Part shown: positions 44,211-54,087 of the stretch, in pieces | Layout of the letters: each line of letters opens with the position of its first letter | Numbering within the stretch: position 1 is the first letter of the stretch | Assembly (NCBI GenBank): GCA_045119035.1 | Contig: JBGVCU010000057.1 | Coordinates: 62,001-126,000, forward strand | Source of the DNA: CAYVQA01 sp045119035 | Lineage (GTDB): Bacteria; Bacillota_I; Bacilli_A; ML615J-28; CAG-313 | DNA: 64,000 nt | Direction of reading: 5' to 3' | The notes under the pieces: model-generated | Databases searched by the model: none | What the model saw: the letters and a program-made list of their open reading frames with translations, nothing else | What the model was told of the DNA's origin: nothing | Program-made: the position numbers and the translations under genes

Positions 44211-47200
44211 GTGAACAAGAAAATTTTGAGTACCTTGATTTTACTAATAAGCTTATTTGTGATTTGTTCTTGTGCAAATACTGGTGAAGTAGAAAGACAA
44301 GATTTACAAATTTTTAAAACCGATTTGCAACTTACGCAAGAACAAAAATTATCTCAAATTAAAGCAAATCACTTATTAGAAAATAAAGGTTACTTACCTA
44401 ATGATGAATTAGTTATATTAATAAATTTAAATAAAAAATCACTAATTGAGACTTATAATTCTAAATATTCAGATGACATTGATAGCGTTGCTGAATATGC
44501 ATTATCTCAAACTGGTAAATCTCAAGCTAGTGAAATTCGTATGGAGCAAGATGCTTTTATCGAAAAATTAAAAAGAAATAATTTAATTATTAGTGTTGAA
44601 AATACTTATAATACAATTACAAATGCAATTGCTGTAAAAACAACATATGCTAAATTTAAAGAAATTTCAAATTTAGAAGGAGTAAATTCAGTTATTATGT
44701 CTGATACATATAACAGACCTAAAGAAACTGAAGGAGAAGATGCATCAGCAATTGTAAATGATGTAGATATTTATGATACAGGAATTTATAAATCAGATAG
44801 TGTTGAATATACAGGAAAAGGTACAGCTGTTGCCATTTTAGACTCTGGATTTGATTGTAGTCATACTGTATTCCAACATGATTTAGATGTAGAAATGATT
44901 ACATATGATGATATTAATAGTGTCTTATCAGAAACTATGGCAAGTAGTTTATATCGTTCTGATACTCAATTAAAAACAACAGATGTATATTACAACAATA
45001 AAATTCCATTTGTATTTGATTATGCAGATAAAGATTATGATGTATTCCCATATGATTCTAACCATGGAACTCACGTTGCTGGTATCATTGGTGGAAGCGA
45101 TGATGTAATTACAGGTATTGCAGTTGATACTCAACTTGTACTTCTTAAAGTATTCCCAGATTTAGATTCAGGAGGTAAAACAGAAGATATTCTTGCTGCA
45201 TTAGAAGATGCTGTTTTACTTGGTGTTGATGCAATCAACATGTCACTTGGATCTTCATGTGGATTTGCTCGTGATGAAGATGGAAGTAAAGTTAATGAAG
45301 TATATGATAGAATTAATGAAAGTGGTATTAGTTTAATTACTGCTGCAAGTAATAGTTATAGCTCTGCATTCGGTGGAGAACAAGGTAATACAAATAAAGT
45401 TACTAACCCTGATTCAGGAACAGTTGGATCTCCATCTACATATGAAGCAGCTTTATCAGTTGCATCAATTAGTGGAACAAAATCAAGATATATGGTTGGT
45501 AATGGAAAAGATGTTGTATTCTTTAGTGAATCAAACAACATCAGTGGTAAAGAAAATAACTTCTATGAAGAACTGTATAAATCATTAAATAAAAATTCAA
45601 ATGAAAAGTTTGAATTAGAATATGTTACAATTCCTGGTGTTGGACTTGAAGTTAACTATTTAAATTTAGGTGATTTAAGTGGTAAAGTAGCTTTAGTTCA
45701 ACGTGGAGATAATACATTCGAAGAAAAAGCAAGAAACGCTAAAGCAGCTGGTGCAGTAGCTTGTATTATCTACAATAACATTGAAGGTGAAATCCTAATG
45801 TCAATGGGAAAAACAGATCATATTCCTACTATTTCTATTTCAAAAGAATTAGGTACAATTCTTGCTTCTAAACAAAGAGGTACATTAGAATTTAGTATGA
45901 GTTATCAAGCTGGACCATTTATGTCTGATTTCTCAAGCTGGGGACCTACTCCGTCTTTAGGATTAAAACCTGAAATTACAGCACATGGTGGTAATATTAA
46001 ATCATCTGTGCCAGGTGGAGGATATGATGAACTAAGCGGAACATCAATGGCTACACCTAATCTTTGTGGTATTGTTGTTTTAATTAGACAATACTTAAAA
46101 GAAGAATATCCTAACCTTACTGTAAAAGAAATTTCAGTAATGGCTAATCAATTATTAATGTCAACAGCAGGTATTGTTTTAAATGAAGAAGGTAATCCTT
46201 ATTCTCCAAGAAAACAGGGTGCTGGTCTTGCTAGTTTATATAATGCTGTAAATACAAAAGCATATATAACTGTAGACGATTGTGATAAAACAAAATTAGA
46301 ATTATTAGATGATCCAACAAGAACTGGAACATATGTAATGGAATTCAATGTTAAAAATTTAACAAACGGTTCATTAAAATATGATCTATCAGTAGTTGGT
46401 ATGACAGAAAGTGTATCTGCATCAAATGAAGAATTTGTTGCTGAAAAACCACAATTATTAACTGATGATTTTACAGCTGAAGTAATTTCTGGAGGTTCAT
46501 TAAATGGAAATACACTTACAATAAATGGAAATGATACATGTAAATTAAAAGTTACATATAAGTTAAATAATGAAGATAAAAATCTAATTGAAGAATTATT
46601 CCCATACGGAATGTATGTTGAAGGATTTGTTAAATTAGATGATATCAATCCAAAAACTGGTGTTGAAAAACCAGTAGATTTAAATATTCCATTCCTTGCA
46701 TTCTATGGCGATTGGACACAAGCTCCATTATTTGATAAAACTTATTATGAAGTTGAATCAGAAGCTCATAACAGCGCTATTGATTATGAGGATAAAATTA
46801 AAGCAGATTATTATGCTACAACTCCATATGGATCATATTATTATAACTATATTATTCCACTTGGAACATATCTATATGATATTGACTTAGAAAAATATGA
46901 TGCTATCCCTGCAAGTACTAATCATATTGCAATTTCTAATTACTTAGGTACAATAGATGGATTAAATGCAGTTTATGCAGGAATGTTAAGAAACTGTAAA
47001 TCAATGAAATTCACTCTTACAGATAAATCTACAGGTGAAGTCGTTTGGAGCCACATTGATTATAATGGTCAAAAAGCTTATTATGGTGGAGCTGGACAAT
47101 ATCCATATTATGAAGACTTAATGATTAATACTGCTGAACTTGGTTTAGTAAATAATAGACAATATGAATTCAAAATGCATGGTCTACTTGATTATGGTGT

Positions 47201-50200
47201 AGATGGAGGAGATTCAACAAATGCTAGAAATACATTTAGTTTTGATTTCACTCTTGATGATGAAGCACCAATCTTAAAAGATGTAGAATACACAAAAGAA
47301 TATGACAAAACAACAAAAGAGTATAGATATTATTTAACAATGACTATCTATGATAATCATTATGCTCAATCTATTACTCCATTAATCTTTACTTCATCTT
47401 CTTCATATACATTCTTAGAAGAAAATCCAATTCCAATTTATAGTGAAAAAGGTAAAGATACAAAAGTAAAATTTGAAATTACAAATTATTTAGATGAAAT
47501 TTATAGTGATGCGATTATTCCTACAGCTTTAGCTTTCTCAATTGATGACTACGCGTTAAATTCAAATATCTATGTTTGTCAATTACCTGGAACTAAAGGG
47601 GATTTCAAATTCACAAAAGATGGTACACCTGAAGGAACAGATTTAATTATTTTATCTGTTAATGAAGGTGAGGTTATTGATTTAACTCGCTATTTATCTA
47701 CAACAGATTCTACAGTTGATGTAGATAAAGATTACTTAAAATACTTAGAATGGGTATCTTCTAATACAGATGTAGCCCAAGTTGATGATGGAGTAGTTGT
47801 TGGACTTAAACCTGGTCGTGTAACAATTACTGCAAGAGAAAATTTAGATGGTAAACAAGCTGTCTTGATTTTAAATGTAAAAGAAAAAACAGAGGATTCT
47901 AAAGAACATAATAGTGGAGCTTTAGTAAATCCAGATGTTAGTGATACTGAAATTGAAAATATTAGATTCTCATATTTTGATACAGTATTTGCTTATTCAA
48001 GAGCAGCACAAACATCACAAATTGGTTCAACTGGAGATAGAATTTTTATTTCTAGTTTACCAGGAGCATTATCAATGTATCCAGGTGAACAAATTCAACT
48101 TCATTATGAATTTGACCCATGGTATGCGGAAGATAATTATGTTGATGAAGATGGAAATTCATTAATTAAATATCGCAGTAAAAATCCAAATGTTGCAAAA
48201 GTTGATCCTGTTACAGGTCATGTTACAGCATTAAAGAAAGGTACTGCTATTATTGAATTAACTGTTGAAGGTTCAAATTTAATGGCTTCACTAAGAATTA
48301 CAGTAAATAGTGAATTCGTTATTGAAAATAGAACTCTAGTTGCTTATAAAGGACTAGGAGGAGTTGTTGAAATTCCTGATGATGAAGGTATTTTATATAT
48401 TGGAGCATATGCATTCTGCTTATATGAAACAGATAATAGTATCATCTTAACAGAAGATGATTATGATGCAAATAAAATACCAGCAATGAATACTTCAGTT
48501 ACTAAAGTAATAATTCCTGATGGTGTTGAAGATATTCAAAAATATGCATTCTATAACTGTACAGGTTTAGAAGAAGTAGTTATACCTGACAGTGTAAAAT
48601 TTGTTAGAGAATATTCATTCTATAACAATACAGCTTTAAAAACAATTAACCTAGATAAAGTAGAAGTGATTGGAAGAGAAGCATTTAGATATTGTGAAAA
48701 TTTAACATTAGATAAAAAAGAATTAACAAAAGCTTATGCAATTGGAAGAAATGCTTTTGAAGGATGTAATTCACTTAATGAACTAGATTTAACATCATTA
48801 AGAAACTCTGGAAAAGAAATCTTTAAAAATTGTAAAAACTTAAAACAAGTAGTTTTATCAGATAACACAAAATTATCTTATGCGATGTTTGTAGGAAGTG
48901 GTCTTACTACTGTTGATATATATGAAAAAGTAGAAATTCCTGAATACTGTTTTGCTCTATGTTCAAACTTAGAAACAGTAAATATTCATAATAATTTAGT
49001 TGGTATTAATGAAGGAGCATTTAGTGAATGTCCTAAATTAACAACTGTTATGATGAATGGTGAAGTAGGATATTTTGGAGAACAAATCTTCTATAATTGT
49101 CCTGCTTTAAAAACAATTAAACTTCCTAACAATGAAATTGCTTTAGGTGGTTATAGCTTCTTTATGTGTTCGTCACTTGAAGAAGTAATCTTTGGAAGTA
49201 ATACATATATTTCTGAAATAAATGGATCTATTTTCGAAGATACAAATATTTCTCGTTTTGTAGTTGATCAAAACAATCCATATTACAAAACAAGTAGCGA
49301 TAATTTATTCTTATTAAATAAAGAAGGAAATACAATTATTTTTGCTTCAAAAGCTGCATCAAATGGTGATGTAGTAATCGATTCAATTTATAATAATATT
49401 GGCGATGGAGCATTTACTGGTTCAAAAATTACAAGTTTAACAATTACTAACCCTACTACAATTATTGGAAAATATGCTTTTGCAAACTGTGAAGAATTAA
49501 CAGTAGTAAATTTACCATCTACAAGTGGATTAGTAATTAAAGAACATGCATTTAATTATACAAATTCATTAGAAGTTGTTAATAATTTAGATAAAGTATT
49601 AGTAGTTGGTGATTATGCTTTCGCTAATTCATCAATTGATAATGTAAAAGTAGCTGAAAATGCTGAATATGGAGAAGGTGTATTCTTCCGTTCAACACTT
49701 ACAACTGCTACAATTGGAGCTAACGCTTCATTTGGACTTGGAGCATTCCAAGACTGTAAATATTTAGTTACAGTTAATATGCCTCAAGCTGATGTAAAAT
49801 TTGGTAGAGGATGTTTTGCAAATGATATTCAACTTGCAAACATTGATTTATCACATGTAACAGAAATTGCTGAAGAAGCATTCTATGGCTGTGAAAAATT
49901 AGTTAGATTATTACTTGACAATGTTGAAGTAGTAGGAAATTATGCTTTCGCAGATTGTTATAGTGTGATGAGTATTTATATCCCTAAAGTTAAAGTAATA
50001 GGTGAAGGTGCCTTTGCAAGATACTCTACAACTGGTGGAGCTCCTGCAATTTCAACTGTAACACTTCCAAATACTTTAACTACAATTAAGGATGGAGCAT
50101 TCTTAGGATGTGAAAGTTTAACTGAAATTGTTATTCCAGAATCAGTTACATCTATGGGAGATTTCGTATTTGCTTATTGTGTAAGATTATCAAGTGTAGT

Positions 50201-51719
50201 TTTACCAAGTACTATTAAAACAATAGGTGAATATGCGTTTGCTGGATGTAGTGAACTTGAATACATTAATTTAGAAAATATTGAAGAATTTAAAGCTTAT
50301 GCATTTGCATCATGTTCGTATTTAGAAAATGTTGACTTATCAAGTGCAAAAGTAATCAAAGATGCAGCATTTGCTTCTACATATGTATCTGGTATGTTAA
50401 TGATGCCAAACTTAACAGAAGTTGGAATGTATGCATTCCAAAGTGCAAGAATAACAAAAATTGTTGCACCAAGTTTAAAAATAATTGGAGAGGCTGCTTT
50501 CCAATATAATGAAAAATTAACTGAATTTACTTTCTCAAGTGAATTAGAAAAAATTGGAAGTTTAGTATTTAATGGATGTAAATCATTAAAAGCATTCTAT
50601 ACAGAAAATGGTAAATCAAATGAAGACATCAATGACTATGCTAAACTAATTGATGGAAGTTTATATATTGTAGTAGATAACGGTAAACTTCAATTAATGT
50701 CAGTTCCTGCTGCTATGGAAAATCATACATTAAAAGTTAAAGAAGGAACAGTAAGAATTGACTTCTATGCAGGAAATGAAAATCCAAATGTTCAAAAAAT
50801 TATCTTACCAGATGGTTTAGAATTAATCGGAAACTATGCATTCAATGGATATAGTAAATTAAAAGTTGTTGAATTTAATTCAATTAAAGCTCCTCAACTT
50901 GAATCATTCTGGAACTCTGAATCATCTATTACTGAAGAAGATCCTGGTTATGGTGTACTTCATAATCAATTTGATATCTTCGGACTTGAATTATGCTATT
51001 ATACATTCATTGATTTAGTTGGTAAAAATGAACCAATCGATATGATTTTACCAGTTAACCTTGATGTAGAAGGATATGATTCATTAATTTATAGTGTATA
51101 TTTTGGAAGTGTTGAAGACGCTGAAAGAAATACATATTTAGCAAAAGAAACTAATTTAATTAAATTTGTTGAACTTGCAGAAGAAATAAAAACTTATGAT
51201 CAAATTTTAATTAAACATGCTGATATTATTAAAACAGCTTTAACTTGCTTAAGAGCTATTAAACAAAACCCAACATTCTTTGGTTATACAGAAGAATATT
51301 GGAACAGTTTAGTAGAACTTGTTGAAAATGCTCAAGATGAAATTAATAATATTAAGATTAACAATTCTAGAAAAGTTGTTAAAGAAACAAATAATTTATT
51401 AAAACAATTGCCAAATCAATTTGATATTTCAATTATTGATTTATTAAATCAAATTAAAAATAATTTAGTAAAATTAAATGATGATGAAGAATCTTTATTA
51501 AATCTTACTAAATATAACGATTTAACTGATAAATATAATGAATATTTAGAAAATTTAAATAATTCAAATGACAATAATAACGATAGTTTAGAAGAACCTA
51601 CTCCTAATAATACACTTGCTATAATATTAATTATTACAGGAAGTATTGTTGTTTTAGGTGGTGCTTCATTTGGTGCATTCATGTACTTTAGAAAAAGAAG
51701 AAATGGAGGTGCTAAATAA
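44211..51719 (+). CDS. Giant S8 (subtilisin-like) surface protease with PA, Big_2 and BspA-type LRR domains
   Basis: A 2502-residue protease starting at GTG 44211 behind AAAGGAG. The signal peptide ends in an unusual lipobox (VICSC). The S8 domain (about 200-650) has the full triad: Asp 211 in VAILDSGFD, His 285 in NHGTHVAGIIGG and Ser 612 in SGTSMATPNLCG. A protease-associated domain (about 480-560, GKVALVQRGDNTFEEKARNAK) is inserted as in C5a-peptidase/lactocepin types. Fn3-like regions follow, then two Big_2-like Ig domains (about 1140-1225 and 1280-1365) and a long BspA/LRR_5 array (about 1370-2225; repeated I-x-x-x-A-F-x-x-C motif). A helical stalk (about 2300-2440) and a C-terminal membrane helix with RKRR close the protein. 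Downstream of an oligopeptide importer, it probably supplies peptides from host or dietary protein. Confidence 0.9.
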   Translation: MNKKILSTLILLISLFVICSCANTGEVERQDLQIFKTDLQLTQEQKLSQIKANHLLENKGYLPNDELVILINLNKKSLIETYNSKYSDDIDSVAEYALSQTGKSQASEIRMEQDAFIEKLKRNNLIISVENTYNTITNAIAVKTTYAKFKEISNLEGVNSVIMSDTYNRPKETEGEDASAIVNDVDIYDTGIYKSDSVEYTGKGTAVAILDSGFDCSHTVFQHDLDVEMITYDDINSVLSETMASSLYRSDTQLKTTDVYYNNKIPFVFDYADKDYDVFPYDSNHGTHVAGIIGGSDDVITGIAVDTQLVLLKVFPDLDSGGKTEDILAALEDAVLLGVDAINMSLGSSCGFARDEDGSKVNEVYDRINESGISLITAASNSYSSAFGGEQGNTNKVTNPDSGTVGSPSTYEAALSVASISGTKSRYMVGNGKDVVFFSESNNISGKENNFYEELYKSLNKNSNEKFELEYVTIPGVGLEVNYLNLGDLSGKVALVQRGDNTFEEKARNAKAAGAVACIIYNNIEGEILMSMGKTDHIPTISISKELGTILASKQRGTLEFSMSYQAGPFMSDFSSWGPTPSLGLKPEITAHGGNIKSSVPGGGYDELSGTSMATPNLCGIVVLIRQYLKEEYPNLTVKEISVMANQLLMSTAGIVLNEEGNPYSPRKQGAGLASLYNAVNTKAYITVDDCDKTKLELLDDPTRTGTYVMEFNVKNLTNGSLKYDLSVVGMTESVSASNEEFVAEKPQLLTDDFTAEVISGGSLNGNTLTINGNDTCKLKVTYKLNNEDKNLIEELFPYGMYVEGFVKLDDINPKTGVEKPVDLNIPFLAFYGDWTQAPLFDKTYYEVESEAHNSAIDYEDKIKADYYATTPYGSYYYNYIIPLGTYLYDIDLEKYDAIPASTNHIAISNYLGTIDGLNAVYAGMLRNCKSMKFTLTDKSTGEVVWSHIDYNGQKAYYGGAGQYPYYEDLMINTAELGLVNNRQYEFKMHGLLDYGVDGGDSTNARNTFSFDFTLDDEAPILKDVEYTKEYDKTTKEYRYYLTMTIYDNHYAQSITPLIFTSSSSYTFLEENPIPIYSEKGKDTKVKFEITNYLDEIYSDAIIPTALAFSIDDYALNSNIYVCQLPGTKGDFKFTKDGTPEGTDLIILSVNEGEVIDLTRYLSTTDSTVDVDKDYLKYLEWVSSNTDVAQVDDGVVVGLKPGRVTITARENLDGKQAVLILNVKEKTEDSKEHNSGALVNPDVSDTEIENIRFSYFDTVFAYSRAAQTSQIGSTGDRIFISSLPGALSMYPGEQIQLHYEFDPWYAEDNYVDEDGNSLIKYRSKNPNVAKVDPVTGHVTALKKGTAIIELTVEGSNLMASLRITVNSEFVIENRTLVAYKGLGGVVEIPDDEGILYIGAYAFCLYETDNSIILTEDDYDANKIPAMNTSVTKVIIPDGVEDIQKYAFYNCTGLEEVVIPDSVKFVREYSFYNNTALKTINLDKVEVIGREAFRYCENLTLDKKELTKAYAIGRNAFEGCNSLNELDLTSLRNSGKEIFKNCKNLKQVVLSDNTKLSYAMFVGSGLTTVDIYEKVEIPEYCFALCSNLETVNIHNNLVGINEGAFSECPKLTTVMMNGEVGYFGEQIFYNCPALKTIKLPNNEIALGGYSFFMCSSLEEVIFGSNTYISEINGSIFEDTNISRFVVDQNNPYYKTSSDNLFLLNKEGNTIIFASKAASNGDVVIDSIYNNIGDGAFTGSKITSLTITNPTTIIGKYAFANCEELTVVNLPSTSGLVIKEHAFNYTNSLEVVNNLDKVLVVGDYAFANSSIDNVKVAENAEYGEGVFFRSTLTTATIGANASFGLGAFQDCKYLVTVNMPQADVKFGRGCFANDIQLANIDLSHVTEIAEEAFYGCEKLVRLLLDNVEVVGNYAFADCYSVMSIYIPKVKVIGEGAFARYSTTGGAPAISTVTLPNTLTTIKDGAFLGCESLTEIVIPESVTSMGDFVFAYCVRLSSVVLPSTIKTIGEYAFAGCSELEYINLENIEEFKAYAFASCSYLENVDLSSAKVIKDAAFASTYVSGMLMMPNLTEVGMYAFQSARITKIVAPSLKIIGEAAFQYNEKLTEFTFSSELEKIGSLVFNGCKSLKAFYTENGKSNEDINDYAKLIDGSLYIVVDNGKLQLMSVPAAMENHTLKVKEGTVRIDFYAGNENPNVQKIILPDGLELIGNYAFNGYSKLKVVEFNSIKAPQLESFWNSESSITEEDPGYGVLHNQFDIFGLELCYYTFIDLVGKNEPIDMILPVNLDVEGYDSLIYSVYFGSVEDAERNTYLAKETNLIKFVELAEEIKTYDQILIKHADIIKTALTCLRAIKQNPTFFGYTEEYWNSLVELVENAQDEINNIKINNSRKVVKETNNLLKQLPNQFDISIIDLLNQIKNNLVKLNDDEESLLNLTKYNDLTDKYNEYLENLNNSNDNNNDSLEEPTPNNTLAIILIITGSIVVLGGASFGAFMYFRKRRNGGAK

Positions 51720-51720
51720 C

Positions 51721-54066
51721 ATGAAAAAAATAATTAATTTCTTTTTACTTGTTTTAGTAATGTTTTCAATGGTTTCTTGTAAAAAAGATAAAACATTAGC
51801 TACTCCAACAAATGTTCAAATCTCAGAAGCTGGTTTAATTACTTGGGATGTTGTAGAAAATGCTACTTCATATATTGTAATTATCAATGGTGAAGAAATT
51901 CCAGTAAATACTCCGTTCTATTTAGTAACAAACTTAAATATTGATTTTACATATAGTGTTATTGCATGTGGTGATAAATATGAAAATTCACTTCCTTCAG
52001 AACCTGCAACATATAAAACACAATATATTGCCCCTCCAAAACCTCCAAAGAAAGATATTTCTGTGGGAATTAGTGGATCTTCTGAAGTTAAAAATGGTAA
52101 ATCAATTACTTTAAGTGCTAATGTTACTGGTACTGATAACAAAGATGTTACTTGGGAAATTATTGATGGAAAAGAATATGCATCTATTGATGAAAATGGT
52201 GTATTAACTGCAAGAGAAATCAGTAACGAAGAAGGAGATAAAGTTATCAAAGTTGTTGCAAGAAGTAAAGATGATTCAAGCTTCTATGGAACAAAAATTA
52301 TTACAGTGGTTACTCGTCCTGAGTTAACACAAGAAATGATTGACTTAATTGGAAATCAAAAATACTTATCATTTGAAGGATATATTAATATTAGCTTATA
52401 TCCATTTGGTTCAAATAAATTATATTCAACATATACAACTGTTGTAAAAACAGCTTTAGATGGTGAGTATTGGTATGCAGAATATGAAAATGCAGAAAGC
52501 TTTGTAAAATTAGGACTATATTATAAAAAACATAATGGTTATGCTTGCCAAGTTGGTGTAAATTTCATGAATGAAGAACAATATGAATATGCACTAGACA
52601 ATAATGGTAGAGAACTTTCATGGGATGAATATGGTCTATATAACAATTTTAAAGGCCTTGATGTATCTGACTTTATCTTTGATGAAGATACATGGAGATG
52701 GACTTATGCTGGTAGTGACAAAGATTTAGATCAAAGAATGGTTACATCAGCCAACCCATATGAATTTAAAGCTAATGGTTTCTCTTTAATTATTGAAGAA
52801 GGTGAAATCTTAGGTATTTATGCTAAAAGTTTAGATGACTACTCTATAGCTGAACAATATAAAGCTGTTCAAGAATTAATTGTTGCAGTTAACTATGGAG
52901 AAAATAATGTTGATGTAAGAAAAGTTCCTAAATATACTTATGATGAAGCAGTTCATGGTAATTTAAAAGTAGCATTAGAAAAAATGCATAATGCTACTAA
53001 CTATACTATGAGATATCAAGATATTCAAGCATCAAGTATGACATCAGGATATTTACAAGAAGGTTTCTTAGAATATGTAACAGATACTAATTGTTACTTT
53101 GAACCATTTACTATGAGTTACAATAATTATGGTGAAGAAGTGTATACTCCTAAACCAAATGCAACTTATGGTTATAAAAAGATTAATGATAATTTATATA
53201 ATGCTTATTATGAAGCAGTAAATGAAAGAGGAGAAAGCTTAGGTTATATGGCATCTCGTGCTTATGAAAATTCATTTGATGCAACTCGTCCTTCCTTTGC
53301 TTTTGCTCCGGAAATTTTCACTAGTTATTACATTGATGAAGAAGATAATACAACAACATATTATGTTGATGAAATTATGTGTCCTGTTGCTTCTACATTC
53401 TATTATGGTGTAGGTAATGACATTAATTTATATGGTATTTATGCTTCAACTGGATATGTTAGTGATACTCAATCATTTACACCTTATGTTGTTGTGGATA
53501 ATAATACACAAACAATTGTTTTAACTGGTTTCTACTACTACTTAGGATATATCTATGGGGTAGTTGAAATAGATTATTTTGATTATGGAACTACAGTTTT
53601 ACCAGATGATGTAAATGTTGAATTTGATGTAAGACAAGTTCCAACTAGCTGGAAAGAATTAACTATTACAAAATCAATGGTTGGTACAAGTACAGAAGAA
53701 GATTATGAAGAAAATGCTCTAGTTGTATTAAAAGAATTCTTTGGGGTTGGTTCATCACTTGAAGACGAACAAGAATTCTTAAGTAAAATGCCTTTCTTTG
53801 GTAGTTGCTTAGGTGATACATACGGATTTGGTTTAACTTCATATCATATCGATAGTAGTAATATAAATCATGCGGCTATTACATTCTATTATGATGTTCC
53901 ACTTGATGTAGATTACTCAATCGATTCATCATTAGAGAAAATTGAAAATTATTTAATTAATTTAGGATTTACAAAGAATCATGCTGGTGAATTCCATAAA
54001 GGAGATATTTGGGTTGCTCCAGTTGATTCAAATTTAGACTTGTTAATTTATGTTTGGAAAAATTAA
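51721..54066 (+). CDS. Ig-like lipoprotein A of the protease operon
   Basis: A 781-residue lipoprotein. ATG 51721 lies one base after the protease stop, with GGAGGT overlapping the protease end; lipobox SMVSC. Residues about 28-110 look like a fibronectin type III domain (ATPTNVQISEAGLITWDVV). Residues 130-205 are a Big_2-like Ig domain (GSSEVKNGKSITLSANVTG). The remaining 570 residues are Tyr-rich and without recognised motif; they end in a small alpha/beta segment (ENYLINLGFTKNHAGEFHKG). This C-terminal part resembles that of the next gene in order of elements. Function unknown; probably binds substrate or partner at the surface. Confidence 0.8.
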   Translation: MKKIINFFLLVLVMFSMVSCKKDKTLATPTNVQISEAGLITWDVVENATSYIVIINGEEIPVNTPFYLVTNLNIDFTYSVIACGDKYENSLPSEPATYKTQYIAPPKPPKKDISVGISGSSEVKNGKSITLSANVTGTDNKDVTWEIIDGKEYASIDENGVLTAREISNEEGDKVIKVVARSKDDSSFYGTKIITVVTRPELTQEMIDLIGNQKYLSFEGYINISLYPFGSNKLYSTYTTVVKTALDGEYWYAEYENAESFVKLGLYYKKHNGYACQVGVNFMNEEQYEYALDNNGRELSWDEYGLYNNFKGLDVSDFIFDEDTWRWTYAGSDKDLDQRMVTSANPYEFKANGFSLIIEEGEILGIYAKSLDDYSIAEQYKAVQELIVAVNYGENNVDVRKVPKYTYDEAVHGNLKVALEKMHNATNYTMRYQDIQASSMTSGYLQEGFLEYVTDTNCYFEPFTMSYNNYGEEVYTPKPNATYGYKKINDNLYNAYYEAVNERGESLGYMASRAYENSFDATRPSFAFAPEIFTSYYIDEEDNTTTYYVDEIMCPVASTFYYGVGNDINLYGIYASTGYVSDTQSFTPYVVVDNNTQTIVLTGFYYYLGYIYGVVEIDYFDYGTTVLPDDVNVEFDVRQVPTSWKELTITKSMVGTSTEEDYEENALVVLKEFFGVGSSLEDEQEFLSKMPFFGSCLGDTYGFGLTSYHIDSSNINHAAITFYYDVPLDVDYSIDSSLEKIENYLINLGFTKNHAGEFHKGDIWVAPVDSNLDLLIYVWKN

Positions 54067-54087
54067 TAAAAAAGGAGAGAAGAAAAT

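Noticed and set aside
46199..46648. Minus-strand 149-residue ORF inside the giant protease
   Set aside because: It is a shadow frame of an AT-rich coding region, with no initiation signals or similarity to a known domain.
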